Assembly: GCA_030686995.1 (NCBI GenBank)
Contig: CM060704.1
Coordinates: forward strand, 167,530,218 to 167,594,217
Direction: 5' to 3'
DNA: 64,000 nt
Source: Artemisia argyi
Taxonomy: Eukaryota; Streptophyta; Magnoliopsida; Asterales; Asteraceae
This document shows positions 22,783-35,658 of the stretch, piece by piece (positions within the stretch are counted from its first letter, which is position 1; each line of letters starts with the position of its first letter). Under the pieces are notes generated by a model. The model was not told the DNA's origin, made no database searches, and was given only the letters and a program-made list of their open reading frames with translations. The position numbers and the translations under genes were made by a program.

Positions 22783-23589
22783 TGTTAGATTATGGACATT
22801 ATTTTAGTAGTCGTATATTAGGATCGAACTCGAGATCACGGGATTGCACACTTTAAATATGAGAGTTAAAGTTTAATAATTAAATGTAAAAGTTTATATT
22901 TAATTATTTATTACACAAATATATAATGATTATTTAGTATCTAAGATAAATGACTAATGATCATTAGACGAATAAAAGGAAAGTCATGTGTATGATTTAT
23001 TAGCAAGTCAAGAAAGATCCGGAAGCCCTATTTGGGCTTATGGCCGATCGGTGGGGGATGGGGAAACCCATTCCTCATCTAACTTGAGCTCCAAGTAAAC
23101 TATACTATATAAACCAGGTTAGGGAATCATTGTTTGTATCTCTTGTGTACACACACAAACCCTAAACTTGTTTTCCTTTCCTTGTTTTCTTGTAATCGAT
23201 CAAACATACACCCTCAAAGGTTTGATCAATTTCCTTCATTAAACAAAAGGTTTTGGTTTAATTTTGTGTTCTAAAAACTAGCATTACTTTAACTTGTTTT
23301 AGTACGTGTGTACAAGAACGCGATTCAAACACACAATTGTTTAATTCTTGGATTGAATTACAAAAAGGTAAGAGGTAATTCCTATAATCCACATAAATCC
23401 TAATTAGGGTTCATAAGTTGAAGATTGCATATTGATTCTTGTTCGGGCTAGAATCACAAAGGTACGTTTACTATTTATTATTGATTAATTAATTATATGT
23501 TATATGATCTTGTTATAATTGCTTCCACTATGCTCACTTGATGTGTTTGATTTATTTTATATAATTGTCATGATATTATAATTCCAACA
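22783..23589 (+). repeat. right LTR of the copia-like element
   Basis: Starts tgttagattatg and ends attataattccaaca. It matches the left LTR across its length. The right flank is catat (23590-23594). Confidence 0.88.
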
Positions 23590-23594
23590 CATAT

Positions 23595-23950
23595 GTCATA
23601 AGCGTACTATACAAGTGAAAACAAACACCCCCTTATTTACTTTTTTGGTACAAGCACAACTCTGTATTTTTGTCTTTACAGATTTGTCTTATTTACTTTC
23701 GATGAAAGCATTTTGTATTAAGGCGTCAACTCTATAGAACAAGTCATGAAGATCTTGATTTCAAAGGCAATGAGAAGGCAACTATATACTGTAAGTTAAA
23801 ATGTCAACTCCATCCATTAGGTCATGCTTTTACTTTGACCTTATCAATCACGCACAATTACTTTTTCCAAATTTTAGGGTTGACCGCAACACATTAAAAT
23901 GGTACGTACATACTTCGGCTTTCCCGTATTCAAAGGACTCGATACGTACG

Positions 23951-23989
<39 letters not shown>

Positions 23990-24452
23990 TACAATAATTT
24001 TGATATAATGAGTATGGATTCATGCTCATAAAAAGTTTTCAACGGGCCAGCAAACTGATATCGAACTTCAAAACAAACAAAGTAATGAGCAATATGAGGA
24101 ACAAGAGATTAAATAACAAAGGACCCTGATCAAATGAACTTGCGTAATGTTAATTGGTTTATTTGTCTGTCTTACAATATTCATTATTTGATTTCCCAAA
24201 CACGTCTTATTTGAATTGATCAATATTTTTCGACCAATTTTTTGTAACTAAAGTCTAACTAATGTTGAAGTCAATTCCCATTGCTTGTGATTTCTTCACA
24301 TGCACGTCATTAACTGGATTGAAACTCACTCATTTGTAAATATAAACACAGGTGATGCCAATTGCAGATTCACCAATTTGAAAAGATAATAGACAAACAA
24401 AGGGGTACAATTTTAATAAAACCGAGGGCCTTTTATATATATATATATATAT
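23595..24452. other. intergenic DNA with an exon-like segment and a poly-A run
   Basis: Bases about 23721-23789 read GVNSIEQVMKILISK and then AMRRQLYT before a gtaag donor. This looks like a real coding exon, but I do not recognise the protein and see no partner exon. An A-run of about 38 bases lies at 23949-23987. The rest is AT-rich without signals. A short (TA)n tract ends at 24452. Confidence 0.35.
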
Positions 24453-24754
24453 AGGGTGGGGTTATTTTCAGAACCAAATAAATTGCGAGAACTGCGAGAA
24501 CCATTGTAGACCAATCATTTTTTCTCAAATAATAAAACATTTTCTTTAAATAAAAAGGGCATACTAGTAAAATGCGCATTTCCATTTTCAACTTCCTTTT
24601 AATTATACCCGATTTTATTTATGGCAGTTTCAAGAAATTACATTTCGTTTTAAAAAATATCCTTTTTTTTAACCAGGAAAATTTTTTTAATTTAAAAATA
24701 CACTTTTATTCTAATTTGTTGTTTTGTACTTTCGTGAAAGTCAATCTTTCTAAT

Positions 24755-24870
24755 AATAAATACATGTGTAAGCACTTACAAATTACATGTGTAAACACTA
24801 GAAAATACATGTGCACTAAAGTCTTTAATAATAAAATACATGTGTAAATACTTACGAAATACATGTGCAC
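24755..24870. repeat. short ACATGTG repeat cluster
   Basis: Five copies of acatgtg(t/c) are separated by about 20-30 bp of variable aaatac..cactaa.. sequence. It precedes the larger array at 25140. Confidence 0.75.
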
Positions 24871-25139
24871 TAAAGATGTGTCATATATTCTTGTTAACAC
24901 TTAAGATTTCTTGATAATTGTATATACACAAGATTTGATATTAATACATGTACATGTGTCTGGAAGCAAGAAACAAAAAAATCTAAAAATCTTTCATACA
25001 TCCAAATGTGTATATCATTTTCTTGAACTTGGAACGTGTTTTCGTGATTTTGTAGCTTGCCCATACATTCCTATTCGTTGATATGCTTATGTACATCTGT
25101 TTCATCATCAAGCTCATCTTCGTCGTGTTCATAACATAA

Positions 25140-25500
25140 AAACATGTGCATTCGTTATCAAATTCTCATTTTCACAAAGTAAATACATATGCATTCATTT
25201 CAAACACGCATGTTCATGACATAAACACATGCGCGTTCGTTCAAATTCTAATTTTTCACAAAGTAAATACATGTGCATTCATTTCAAACACGCATGTTCA
25301 TGATATAAACACATGTGCATTCGTTCAAATTCTAATTTTTCACAAAGTAAATACATGTGCATTCATTTCAAACATGCATGTTCATGACATAAACACATGT
25401 GCATTCTTTGTCAAATCTTGTTTTCATTACGTAAATACATGTGCATTCGTTCCAAACTTTCATGTTCATGACGTAAATACATGTGCATTGTATATACACA
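25140..25500. repeat. 43/82-bp tandem array with ACATGTGCATT cores
   Basis: The unit (g)taaatacatgtgcattc plus 20-25 bp of spacer repeats about every 43 bp, alternating in two spacer types so the full period is about 82-86 bp. A plus-strand ORF of 133 residues (25146-25547) merely translates the repeat (NTCAF..HVHDI) and is unlikely to be a gene. Confidence 0.85.
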
Positions 25501-26361
25501 TGAATCATTCCCCTTCATCGTCGTTATCTAATAAAAAGAGCAAATAAAAAGGATAAGCATAACATGAATAAACGTATATAAAAGTAAAATAAGTACTCCG
25601 TTCTTGATAAAAAACGAAATCAAAAAATAAACATCTACGAGAAAAGCTACTCCAATTTCTGATTTGTTACCACCCTAAAAGTAACTAGTAAAGTTACTTT
25701 TATCAATTTCGATATGCACGATCCATTAATTGTGTAAGACACTAAAAAACCTTATGTTCTTCACATTCAGATTAGATGACTATGATATGAAAATTAAAAC
25801 ATAGTACTAGTAATTTTTTAAAATTTCTATGCTACAACAGTAAAAGAATTAAAAATAGCATATGCTAGCAATCAATCAAAATATAAACAAAACAAATTAA
25901 AATGAAAATTAAATACACATGATGAATTCGGCATGGTGGTTGACTGGTTTTCGTGTACCCCACATTCTATCCTTATCAATTTGTTGTTGATTTAAGAGAT
26001 ATTTTTATAGTGAATTTAACCCACTCACCACATCTGATTCTCGTATCTTGTTTGTATGCTCGATCTCCATATGTTGTAACATATTGAAAGGGAGCGGCTA
26101 GGGTTTTGTGAGTGAGAGAAAGAGATAAAAGTTAAAAACTGAAAATCAGTTTTCTAAATCACGTATTTTAGGGATGGACGATTTTGAAATATGTCAATAT
26201 GAGATTCCAGTAATACCCTTCTTCTCTTATAAAATAACACCTTGTCTTTTCTTTTATTACATTTATGCCATCAGTCATTTATATCCATTGATCAAAAAAT
26301 TTAATGGTTTAGATTGGTTCTCGCAGTTCTCGCAATTTATTTGGTTCTGAAAATAACCTCA

Positions 26362-27528
<1,167 letters not shown>

Positions 27529-29617
27529 ATGGCTTGTGTGTCCGGAAGAATTGTCGTATCACTTTTCTTATACATTATTTTTACCCAGGGGTTATATTTC
27601 GCTGAAAAACGTATGTACTTAATCGACTTAGTAAATCTCTTTTTTATGGTTATGTACTTGATAATTAGCATATCATTTTTTTGCATGCATGTAATGTAAT
27701 TAGTATCAATAAGCTAAATTCTACGATTTTTCGTGTCTTTAACTGCAGCTCCTAACTATACGTTCATGCATGAAGCAACGAAAGCTCCTAAGATATCATT
27801 CTTTGATTACATAGTCGTCGGGGGAGGCGCTGCTGGAATCCCACTAGCCACCACTTTATCAGCAAAGTACTCAGTTCTACTACTTGAACGTGGTGGATCA
27901 CCTTATGGGAATGCTAACATCACCAATCTATCAAATTTCGGTAACAACTTTGCGGATACATCACCAGATTCACCGTCTCAAATATTTTCTTCAGAAGGTG
28001 TGATAAACACACGTGCACGAGTCTTGGGTGGAGGTACCTCTATTAATGCAGGATTCTATTCTCGTGGTGAAGCTCAGTTCAATAAGGAAGCTAGATTAAT
28101 GGATGAGAATTTGGTTCAAGAGTCTTACAAGTGGACAGAAAGAGTAATGGTTTTTGAACCTGTCGTGCAAGAGTGGCCGTCTGCGGTACGAGCTGCGCTA
28201 CTTGAAGCTGGTGTAACACCGGATAACGGCTTTAATTATGATCATATCATTGGGACTAAAGTATCCGGTACAATTTTTGATCAAAATGGGACACGACACA
28301 CTGCCGCAGATTTGCTACAGTATGCCAACCCCAAAGGGTTATCTGTTCTTTTACATGCAACTGTCCACAAAATTTTATTTAAGACCATGGGTAAGTAGCA
28401 ACTTTCATTACATATAGTATATATACCGGAGCATTTTTCACTTTTAGATTGGTCAATTGTGATTTTTGCACATACAGGAAAATCAAGGCCATTGGCTTAT
28501 GGAGTGGTGTTTGAAGATTCATTAGGGAATAAGCATCGAGCATATCTAAAAGGTGGGAAAAAGGATGAAATCATACTCTCTGCAGGTGCACTTGGAAGCC
28601 CACAACTTTTGATGTTGAGTGGCATAGGTCCAAGAAAGCAACTTGATGCTCTTAAGATCAAAGTTGTACTTGAGCAACCTTTCATTGGTCAAGGTATGGC
28701 TGATAACCCGCTGAATGCGGTCTTTATTCCTTCTCCCATTGCAGTCAATCCGTCCGGAGTCCAAATTGTTGGTATCACACGGTTTGGTAGCTACATTGAG
28801 GCAGCTGGTGGATTTAGCTTTATCTTTACCCCGTCTCCAAACTATCAAGGATTTTCCCCTCAGGTAACTAGATCTATGTATTAAACTTATTAGTTGAATA
28901 CGGAATATGCTGGCTTTATTTATTGGCATGGCTAACGAGAAATAATAACAAGATGACTCAATAAAATTTGATTAATTATTATGTTCTGAATTTTGTAGAT
29001 GGGAGGCTTTATATTCGAGAAAATTAATGGCCCTTTATCTAAGGGAGAGCTTAAGATTGACAACCGTAATCCAGCTGACACCCCATCAGTAACTTTCAAT
29101 TACTTCAAGGAACCCGAAGATTTGAGGAAATGTGTTAAAGGGGTTGCAACCATTCTAAAGGCTATTGAATCAAAAGCATTCTCAAATTACAAGCTTGCTA
29201 ATATGACGGTTCAAGAGATACTTGATATAAATATGAGACTACCAGGAAATGATCTTGTACGTAGTAACACCTCTTCGTCCTTGGAACAATATTGCAAGGA
29301 CACTGTAAGGACTATGTGGCATTATCATGGTGGATGTCATATTGGTAAAGTAGTTGATCATGAATACAAGGTTGTTGGTGTTGATGGTCTTCGAGTCATT
29401 GATGGATCAACTATACTTAACTCTCCTGGAACCAATCCTCAAGCTAGCGTTTTGATGCTTGGAAGGTATTTTAGTTTAAAAGTCGAAATCATTTTGATCA
29501 CTTTTGTTATATTTTTGAAGTTTTCTAGCCAACATGTAAATAACGACGGAAATTTGATGCAGGTACATGGGAGTTACAATACTAGGCCAACGACTTGCAT
29601 GCGACAAATCACAATAA
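27529..29617 (+). CDS. HOTHEAD/mandelonitrile lyase-like GMC oxidoreductase
   Basis: Five exons: 27529-27610, 27749-28390, 28478-28863, 28999-29465 and 29563-29617. All introns are GT-AG and all phases agree, giving 516 residues. The start is the ATG before a hydrophobic signal peptide (MACVSGRIVVSLFLYIIF). The FAD-binding GGGAAG motif follows DYIVV. GMC signatures are visible as ARVLGGGTSINAG and GALGSPQLLMLSGIGP. The catalytic-end motif WHYHGG is present, and GTNPQAS near the C-terminus supplies Asn where almond hydroxynitrile lyase has His. The family oxidises alcohols with FAD (HOTHEAD acts on omega-hydroxy fatty acids) or cleaves cyanohydrins. The protein is shorter than HOTHEAD, missing about 45-50 residues before MGGFIFEK. 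Secretion is predicted; substrate unknown. No breaks seen. Confidence 0.9.
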
Positions 29618-30733
29618 GAAGTAACTATGCCATTTAATTTATTGTTACAGAAGATTGTTCTTTTCACTTAAGTGGAAGCTAGTATATCTTCACATCATAT
29701 AAGTTTGTGTGAAATATTAAGTTTCTCTATTTGTTATTCGTGATGTGTTTTGAGAATCAAATAAAGGTTTACTGAAAGACTTGTTGGAAATTAATATATA
29801 GTGGTGTAAATTTCCTATAACAGGTTCAACATTATAAAGAAAATATGTTGATAGACAAATTAATTATAAGTTTGTTTATAAGTTTGACTAAACAAATTTA
29901 ATTAATTTGAATTACTTTAGAGTAAAGAGTATGGTGCGGGTAATACATGTTTACATGCATTCTCTAACGCTTAAGTATAAGTCTTTCTTACTTGGATTGA
30001 CTAGTTCAAAAGACGTGGGTTGTAGCATGCTTGTAAACAGTTGGTGTATCTCAAATAATAAGGGATGTGAGATCATGCGAAAAACTGACTTGATGATGGA
30101 TTCAAATCAATGTGTCTACATCTATAAATGGAGCCAATGCACTCTATCATGCATACACCAAAAATTATCATCTCTTATATCTTAGTTACTTCACATACTT
30201 TCCAGAATATTTTCTTCCTCTACAAACCGATTGTGAATTACGGGATATTGTTTCGCTTACAATAAACCGTTACGAGACTGCATCAATCCTGGGGTGTACG
30301 ATACGTAAGCTCGAAGCGATCAAACGGGCTCTGTAGAAACCTTAAAAGGACAAAGAAGTTCTTCTTGTGCAGTTTTTGTTTGCTGTCCTTTTTGGGTTTT
30401 GTTTACTGTTCTTATAAGCTCTTTACGGGTCATTTCCGGGCTGTTTTGGTATTGTGTTTTAGTGCTCTATTGCAGGTTGCTGGTGTTAGTTCTAAATATA
30501 CAACAAGACTTACCAACAACACAACTATGAAAGTGTTGATAGACAAATCACTATAAGACACAAGTAAGTCTATATGGGTTTGTTTTACAATTAGGACACA
30601 AGTAATTAGTCACTTAATTGGTTCATTAATCATAAACTTCAATATACTTAACACTTGAGTAATAATTTGTTATCGATCCCACAGTTAGAATACAAAGACG
30701 ACAACCATTCTATGACACGTGAACTTCTTTCTT
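29618..30733. other. 3' flank and intergenic DNA
   Basis: This follows the GMC stop. One segment, 30192-30335, reads YFPEYFLPLQTDCELRDIVS and ends IRKLEAIKRAL-stop. It looks more protein-like than its surroundings but is not a family I recognise and has no obvious upstream exon. Nothing else is supported. Confidence 0.3.
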
Positions 30734-31027
30734 GAGAAACAGAGAGTAAAGGAAAAGTGAATTATATTAATGAAATTGTTAAAGTGAAATGAGGTACAAT
30801 ATGAGTTTATATACAACAAAGAAGTGGGAAATGTAACTAACTACTTAAACTTCTAGAAACAAGAAAAACTAAGCTAAAGTTACATCTGCTGACATTTCCA
30901 TAAGCTCTTCTGCATAATTATCTTCATCTTGAGTGGATTTTCTTTGTTCACTCTGCTTATATGCTCTTCATCCACTTGAGCTGAGTTAACTGAGTGTTTG
31001 GATTTGCATTTACCTTGTGCTCCATTA
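30734..31027 (-). repeat. 3' LTR of the copia element
   Basis: It matches 36014-36315 over its length with few differences. The right LTR has an extra gtgctt hexamer near its end. Confidence 0.85.
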
Positions 31028-31431
31028 TCCCCCTCGCAAGTTGGCAGTGTGTAAGGATTACACATAGCTAACTTGGACAAGCAACTGTAATGAATAGGTT
31101 TACTCAAACCCTTGGTGATAATATCTGTCAATTGATGATTAGTAGGTATGTAGGTTGGAAGAATCTGACTAGCTTTTACCTTGTATCTTACAAAGTGGCA
31201 ATCAAACTCTATATGTTTTGTTCTGGCATGATGAACAGGATTTGAGGCTATTGCAATACAGGAAGCATTGTCACACATCATTAGGATAGGAGTAGGGGAT
31301 TGAATCTTGAATTCTTTGAGGAGACATTGTAACCATGCAACCTCACAAGTAGTATCTGCAAGGGCCCTGTATTCAGCCTCAGTTGAGGACCTTGAAACCA
31401 CTGATTGCTTTTTAGATTGCCATGAAATCAA
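30880..31431 (-). pseudogene. copia RNase H domain
   Basis: A 183-residue ORF contains SWQSKKQSVVSRSSTEAEYR, then CDNASCIAIA and RTKHIEFDCHFVR, the hallmark blocks of copia RNase H (acidic residues in TEAEY and CDN). The ORF's last third extends into LTR sequence. It is separated from the reverse-transcriptase ORF by a frameshift or small deletion around 31431-31461, where the GYCVFLG-like bridge is missing. Confidence 0.85.
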
Positions 31432-31460
31432 ACTTGAACCAAGGAAAACACCATAGCATG

Positions 31461-32534
31461 TTACAGATCTTCAGATCTTCTGGAATAAGGACAACTGGCC
31501 CAATCACTATCACAAAATGCTTTTAGATGAAGGTTGTTGTTGGTAGGAAACATTAACCCTTGACCAGTGGTGAGTTTAACATATCTAATAACCTTTGTAA
31601 GAGCTTTCATGTGTGATGTTCTTGGTTGTTGTAAGAATTGACTCAAAGCTTGGGCTGCAAAAGCTAGATCAGGTCTTGTAATAGTCAAATATAAGAGCTT
31701 TCCAACTAAAGTCCTGTAATAAGAAGGATCTGGCAACAAATCTCCATCATCCATTGTGAGTTTCACAAGTGGATTAAGTGGTGTGGCTGAAGGTTTGGTA
31801 TCTAAGAGACCTGCATGAGTAACCAAGTCAATAGCATATTTCCTCTGAGTCATAGTCAGCCCATCCTTATTCCTCAGGAACTCAATACCTAGATAATAGT
31901 GGAGTGGACCAAGATCTTTTATGCTAAACTGAACATCAAGGTTTTGTTTATTCTTTTGGATGAGAGATTTGTCATTACCAGCAATGATTATATCATCTAC
32001 ATACACCAATAGACTGATGAACTTGTCCCCTGTTTGAAAAGTGAAAAGAGAAGTGTCCACATAACTCTGTATGAAGCCTAGAGACAGAAGGAAGAAAGTG
32101 AGTTTTTCAAACCATTGCCTGTTTTCTTGTTTGAGACCATAAAGGGATTTTGTGAACTTGCAAACTGTGTTGGGAGGTAGTGTTTGAGAATAGCCTTGAG
32201 GAACTTCCATGTACACATCTTCATGAAAATCACCATGAAGAAATGCATTGTTCACATCTAATTGTTCAATGATCCAACCATAATGTACTGCAACAGCTAG
32301 TAGAGTTCTCACAGTAGTGATCTTGGCCACTGGTGCAAAGGTCTCTTTGTAATCTACTCCTTCTCTTTGGTTGAAACCCTTAGCTACAAGCCTGGCCTTG
32401 TACCTTTCTATTGTGCCATCAGCATGAAACTTTATCTTGTAGACCCATTTGCATCCTATTGGTATTTTGCTAGGTGGTAAGAGGGTAAGGATCCAAGTTT
32501 TATTCTTCTCTAAAGCATAAATTTCCTTATTCAT
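31461..32534 (-). pseudogene. copia reverse transcriptase
   Basis: A 357-residue ORF starts within the RVT_2 domain: KTWILTLLPP, GCKWVYKIK, RLVAKGFNQREGVDY, ETFAPVA, then QLDVNNAFLHGD, LYGLKQ and the catalytic YVDD at residues 178-181. The open frame extends upstream of this Met toward 32760, so the Met is internal to the polyprotein. Copies DNA from element RNA in the particle. It ends with CDSDWASCPYSRRS, just where a frameshift cuts it from RNase H. Confidence 0.9.
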
Positions 32535-32967
32535 TGCTTCAAGCCATTTTGGATTTTTGGATGCTTGTTTGAAAGTTGTTGGTTCAGTTATGTTATCAAT
32601 GGAATAAATGAGATGTAAAGATGTAGTGCATAAGTTAGAATATGAAATGTAATGTGAGTGGTGATGTTTGTGTTTGTTAACAGTGTTGATTTTGGATTGT
32701 GGAAGTTGACAGTGATAATCTTTGAGTTTAGAAGGAAGTTGTCTAGTTTTGGTGGATGTTCTGAGTGGTGGTGGTGGAGATGGAATATGAGGAGAGGGTG
32801 GAGATTGTGAAGAGGAAGTAGGTGAAGATGATGGTGAGATAGAAGATGAAGGTGTGGAGACTGGTTCAGTGACACTTGGTGTAGGAGTGAGTTGTTTTGT
32901 AGGGTTGTGAGTGTTTGGTTCAGGTGAGGTTGGTGTAGAAGAATTAAGTGATGGTGGAGTGGTAGGT

Positions 32968-33882
32968 TTAGATGAGTTGATTGGATGGTGGTAAGGTTGG
33001 AGAGGTGTAGGAATAGAAAAATCTGGATAAGTTGAGTGTGAAACAGGTTATGTTGTTGATGCAGATGTGGTGTTTGAGCTGAGAGTAGAAAAAAGGAAAT
33101 TTGTCCTCATCAAAAAGTACATTTCTGCTTGTTATTGTTTTGTGTGTCTTGGGGTTATATAAAAGATATCCTTTTTGGTTGTGTGGGTATCCTATGAGTA
33201 TGGTTGGAGTTGCTCTTGGATCAAACTTATCAGTGGTGTGATGATATGCATATGCTAAACATCCTATGATCCTCAGATGATCAAGAGGTGGAGGTGTGTT
33301 GTGAAGTAGCTCATAAGGACTTCTGTCTTGGAGGGTTTTAGATGGTATTCTGTTGATGAGGTATGTAGATGCTAAGAGACTATATCCCGAGAAATGTTTT
33401 GGAAAATGAGCTTGAAAATGTATGGACCTTGCCATCTCTAATAAGTGCCTATGATTCCTTTCAACTCTTGCATTCTGTTGGGGTGTATAGGGACATGAGG
33501 TTTGATGTTTTATTCCATGGTTTTGAAGGTAGGTTGCAAAAGATTTGTTAATGAATTTTGTTCCATTATTTGTCCTGATTGTTTTTATAGTTGTTTGATA
33601 TTGGTTCTCAACAGATTTGTGAAATATTTGGAAGGTGGTGAATACATGACGTTTACTAGGTAAAAGATATGTCCATGTTGCCCTTGAGTAATCATCAACA
33701 ATAGTGAGAAAGTAAGTACATTTATTGATAGTTGAACATTTGTAAGGTCCCCATACATCAAGGTAGACTAACTCAAATCTTGACTTTGCTTGAGATGTAC
33801 TTACAGGGAAAGGTAATACATGGTGTTTAGCAAGAGGACAGATAGTACATTTGCTTTCTAAACTACTAAATGGAAAAGACAT
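32968..33882 (-). pseudogene. copia integrase with changed catalytic Asp
   Basis: A 304-residue ORF has the zinc-finger CxxC remnant (KCTIC), then the core: LDVWGPYK (first Asp, residue 42), RTNNGTKF (position 105 is Asn where the family has Asp in RSDNGTEF) and NARVERNHR (Glu 141). The C-terminal GYPHNQKGYLLYNP and RNVLFDEDKFPF blocks are typical of copia. Loss of the middle Asp of the DDE triad should abolish strand transfer. Confidence 0.9.
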
Positions 33883-34279
33883 ATTTTTTTATTTTTCTGA
33901 GAGTTCGCATTGGTGTGTGTCCCATTCTTGAGTGCCATAGGTGTGAATTGCTAACACTTGATAGAACTGATGAGGAAGGTGAAGTAAATGACTTGTTTGA
34001 GGTAAGAAGATACAATCCTCCATGAAGGGTGCCATATGTGTTTGTCCCATCATGGCCCTGAAACACAAATTTGTCATGAGTGAAAGTGACTGAGAGTAGA
34101 GTCTTATGTAGCAGCTTACTAATTGAGATTAAGTTATAGGTGAAAGTGGGAATGTAGAATACATCATGGATGGTTAAGGTTGGTGTTAAGTGCACTGAAC
34201 CAGTGAAGTGAACTAGTGTTGTGTCTCCATTAGGTAAAGAAACAGTGATGGGTGTATGAAGTTTTGTGATGTTATGCAT
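33866..34279 (-). pseudogene. copia protease end and GAG-pre-integrase domain
   Basis: A 137-residue ORF contains VSLPNGDTTLVHFTGSVHL, DVFYIPTFTYNLISISKL and the HLWHSRMGHTPM pre-integrase motif. It overlaps the ORF with the protease active site (34213-34650) and the integrase ORF in different frames, which shows two frame breaks. Confidence 0.8.
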
Positions 34280-34650
34280 GATACTAAAAGAAATGTAAAT
34301 GTGTATGTGGCTCCACTGTCAACAATACATATGAAAGATGATTTTGAAATATTTGAAGCAATGAATGAGTGCATTTTAGCTATAGAGTTGAATGAATGGA
34401 TACCAGTAATGTTTGCAGGGATCTGAGCATGATCAGAAAAGGAGAGGATACCTGCCATGTGTGGACTTATGCCAGAAGTGTCACTTTGAGCACTCTGCAT
34501 CATTAGAAGAACTTGATTCAGCTGGTTTTGCAATTGATCCATTCTGGCATTAACCTGCTCCTCTGAATTGCTTGTAACTCCAGAAATAGAACATTGATCC
34601 AAAGGTGAGGTTTCCATGGGTGGGAGTGTTTGCCCTGCTACCATATGCAC
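34213..34650 (-). pseudogene. copia linker and protease active site
   Basis: The ORF of 145 residues carries FICIVDSGAT with the catalytic Asp at residue 111. It lies between the zinc knuckle and the pre-integrase domain, as expected. The frame is lost shortly after the active site. Confidence 0.78.
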
Positions 34651-34749
34651 AGACCTTCCATTGTCATTTCTGTTGTTTTATGTAGTTCTCTGTGATGATG
34701 TTTGATACTTGTTGTGCAGTGGATGACCAGGAGGGTAACCGAGTAACTT

Positions 34750-34800
34750 GTAACATTCTTCCTTAGAGTGTCCCTCTTTCTTACAGTAAGCACAAAATAC
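34750..34800 (-). pseudogene. gag CCHC zinc knuckle
   Basis: The minus strand reads CAYCKKEGHSKEEC, a perfect C-x2-C-x4-H-x4-C nucleocapsid finger. It lies downstream of the gag ORF end at 34957 and is in no long ORF, so the frame is broken between them. Confidence 0.8.
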
Positions 34801-34956
34801 CCCTTTTCTGAAATTGTTTCTCCTATCAGTTATGATATTTTAAGGTTGATTATTGGGTGTGTTTTGTCTATGAGGTGGGATGTAAGCAGGCCTATAGGTA
34901 TTCAAAGCAATTGGAGCTGTGGAGGGGTGTTTGGGAGAGTCTCTTTGTTTCTCTTC

Positions 34957-35658
34957 CTATCTCAACATACTATAAGCCTTTGCCACAGCAGGTAAGGGTT
35001 GCATGAGAAGAATTTGTCCCCTAATATCAGTGTAACTCCCATCAAGTCCCATTAGAAATTGAATTAACCTCTTCCTATGCTCCCTTTCTCCATTTTCTTT
35101 CCCATTTTCACAAACACATTTACATGTACATGCATAAGGTGCTTCTATTGCATCTAATTCATCCCACAGACCCTTAAGATTGTGATAATACACGTCTATT
35201 GTACAATTTGACTGCTTAAGCTCCACAATCTCATTAGCAATTTGATAAATCCTATGTCCATCTAATTGTGAGTAGTGTTCATGTAATTCATTCCATAAAG
35301 CATGAGCTGAATTGACAAATGTGAGATGATTACCTATCTCCTCTGAAACAGTATTGAGAATCCATGAGATAAGCATATCATTGGCCCTTTCCCAGTGAAT
35401 CTTTAGATTTGATGATGCATGTGGTTCCTCATAGCTTCCATTGACCAATTTCACCTTATTCTTTGCACTGAGAGCAATTAACATTGACCTTTTCCAAGAA
35501 CTGTAATTCTCTGAACCACTAAGTTTCTTTGAGATGAGCAACAGTCCAGGATGATCATTTGGATGAAAGTTTAATGGATGAAATGGTGAAGTGATGTCAT
35601 CTTCCAGTGATGTGGTTGCATTTTGAGTATTCTGAATGTTTGAGTCTGATGATGTCAT
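34957..35658 (-). pseudogene. copia gag (capsid) domain
   Basis: This 233-residue ORF begins at the first Met after the primer-binding site. It has HPGLLLISKKLSGSENYSSW, then WILNTVSEEI, ALWNELHEHYSQLDGHRIYQ, and FLMGLDGSYTDIRGQILLM, the usual landmarks of copia gag (UBN2/Retrotran_gag). It forms the particle core. It ends before the zinc knuckle. Confidence 0.88.

Larger units (their letters stand above)
5187..23589 (+). mobile_element. copia-like LTR retrotransposon with nested insertions
   Basis: Two near-identical LTRs of about 806 bp (5187-5992 and 22783-23589) begin tgttag and end ccaaca. The flanks are cataa (5182-5186) and catat (23590-23594), a target duplication with one mismatch. 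A primer-binding site tggcatctagagcc follows the left LTR and resembles the initiator-tRNA-Met complement usual in Ty1/copia. A purine tract aagtgggagc precedes the right LTR. Subtracting the nested elements at 9073-15560 and 15679-19361 leaves about 6.6 kb of interior in which I cannot read gag or pol, so it looks like a large non-autonomous (LARD-like) or very decayed copy. Confidence 0.85.

Noticed and set aside
25146..25547. 133-residue repetitive ORF (NTCAF/HVHDI)
   Set aside because: The repeats are at the DNA level within a transposon and the ORF has no signal or domain.
28497..28929. Minus-strand ORFs across the GMC gene
   Set aside because: Antisense shadows of exon 3, which has clear GMC signatures on the plus strand.
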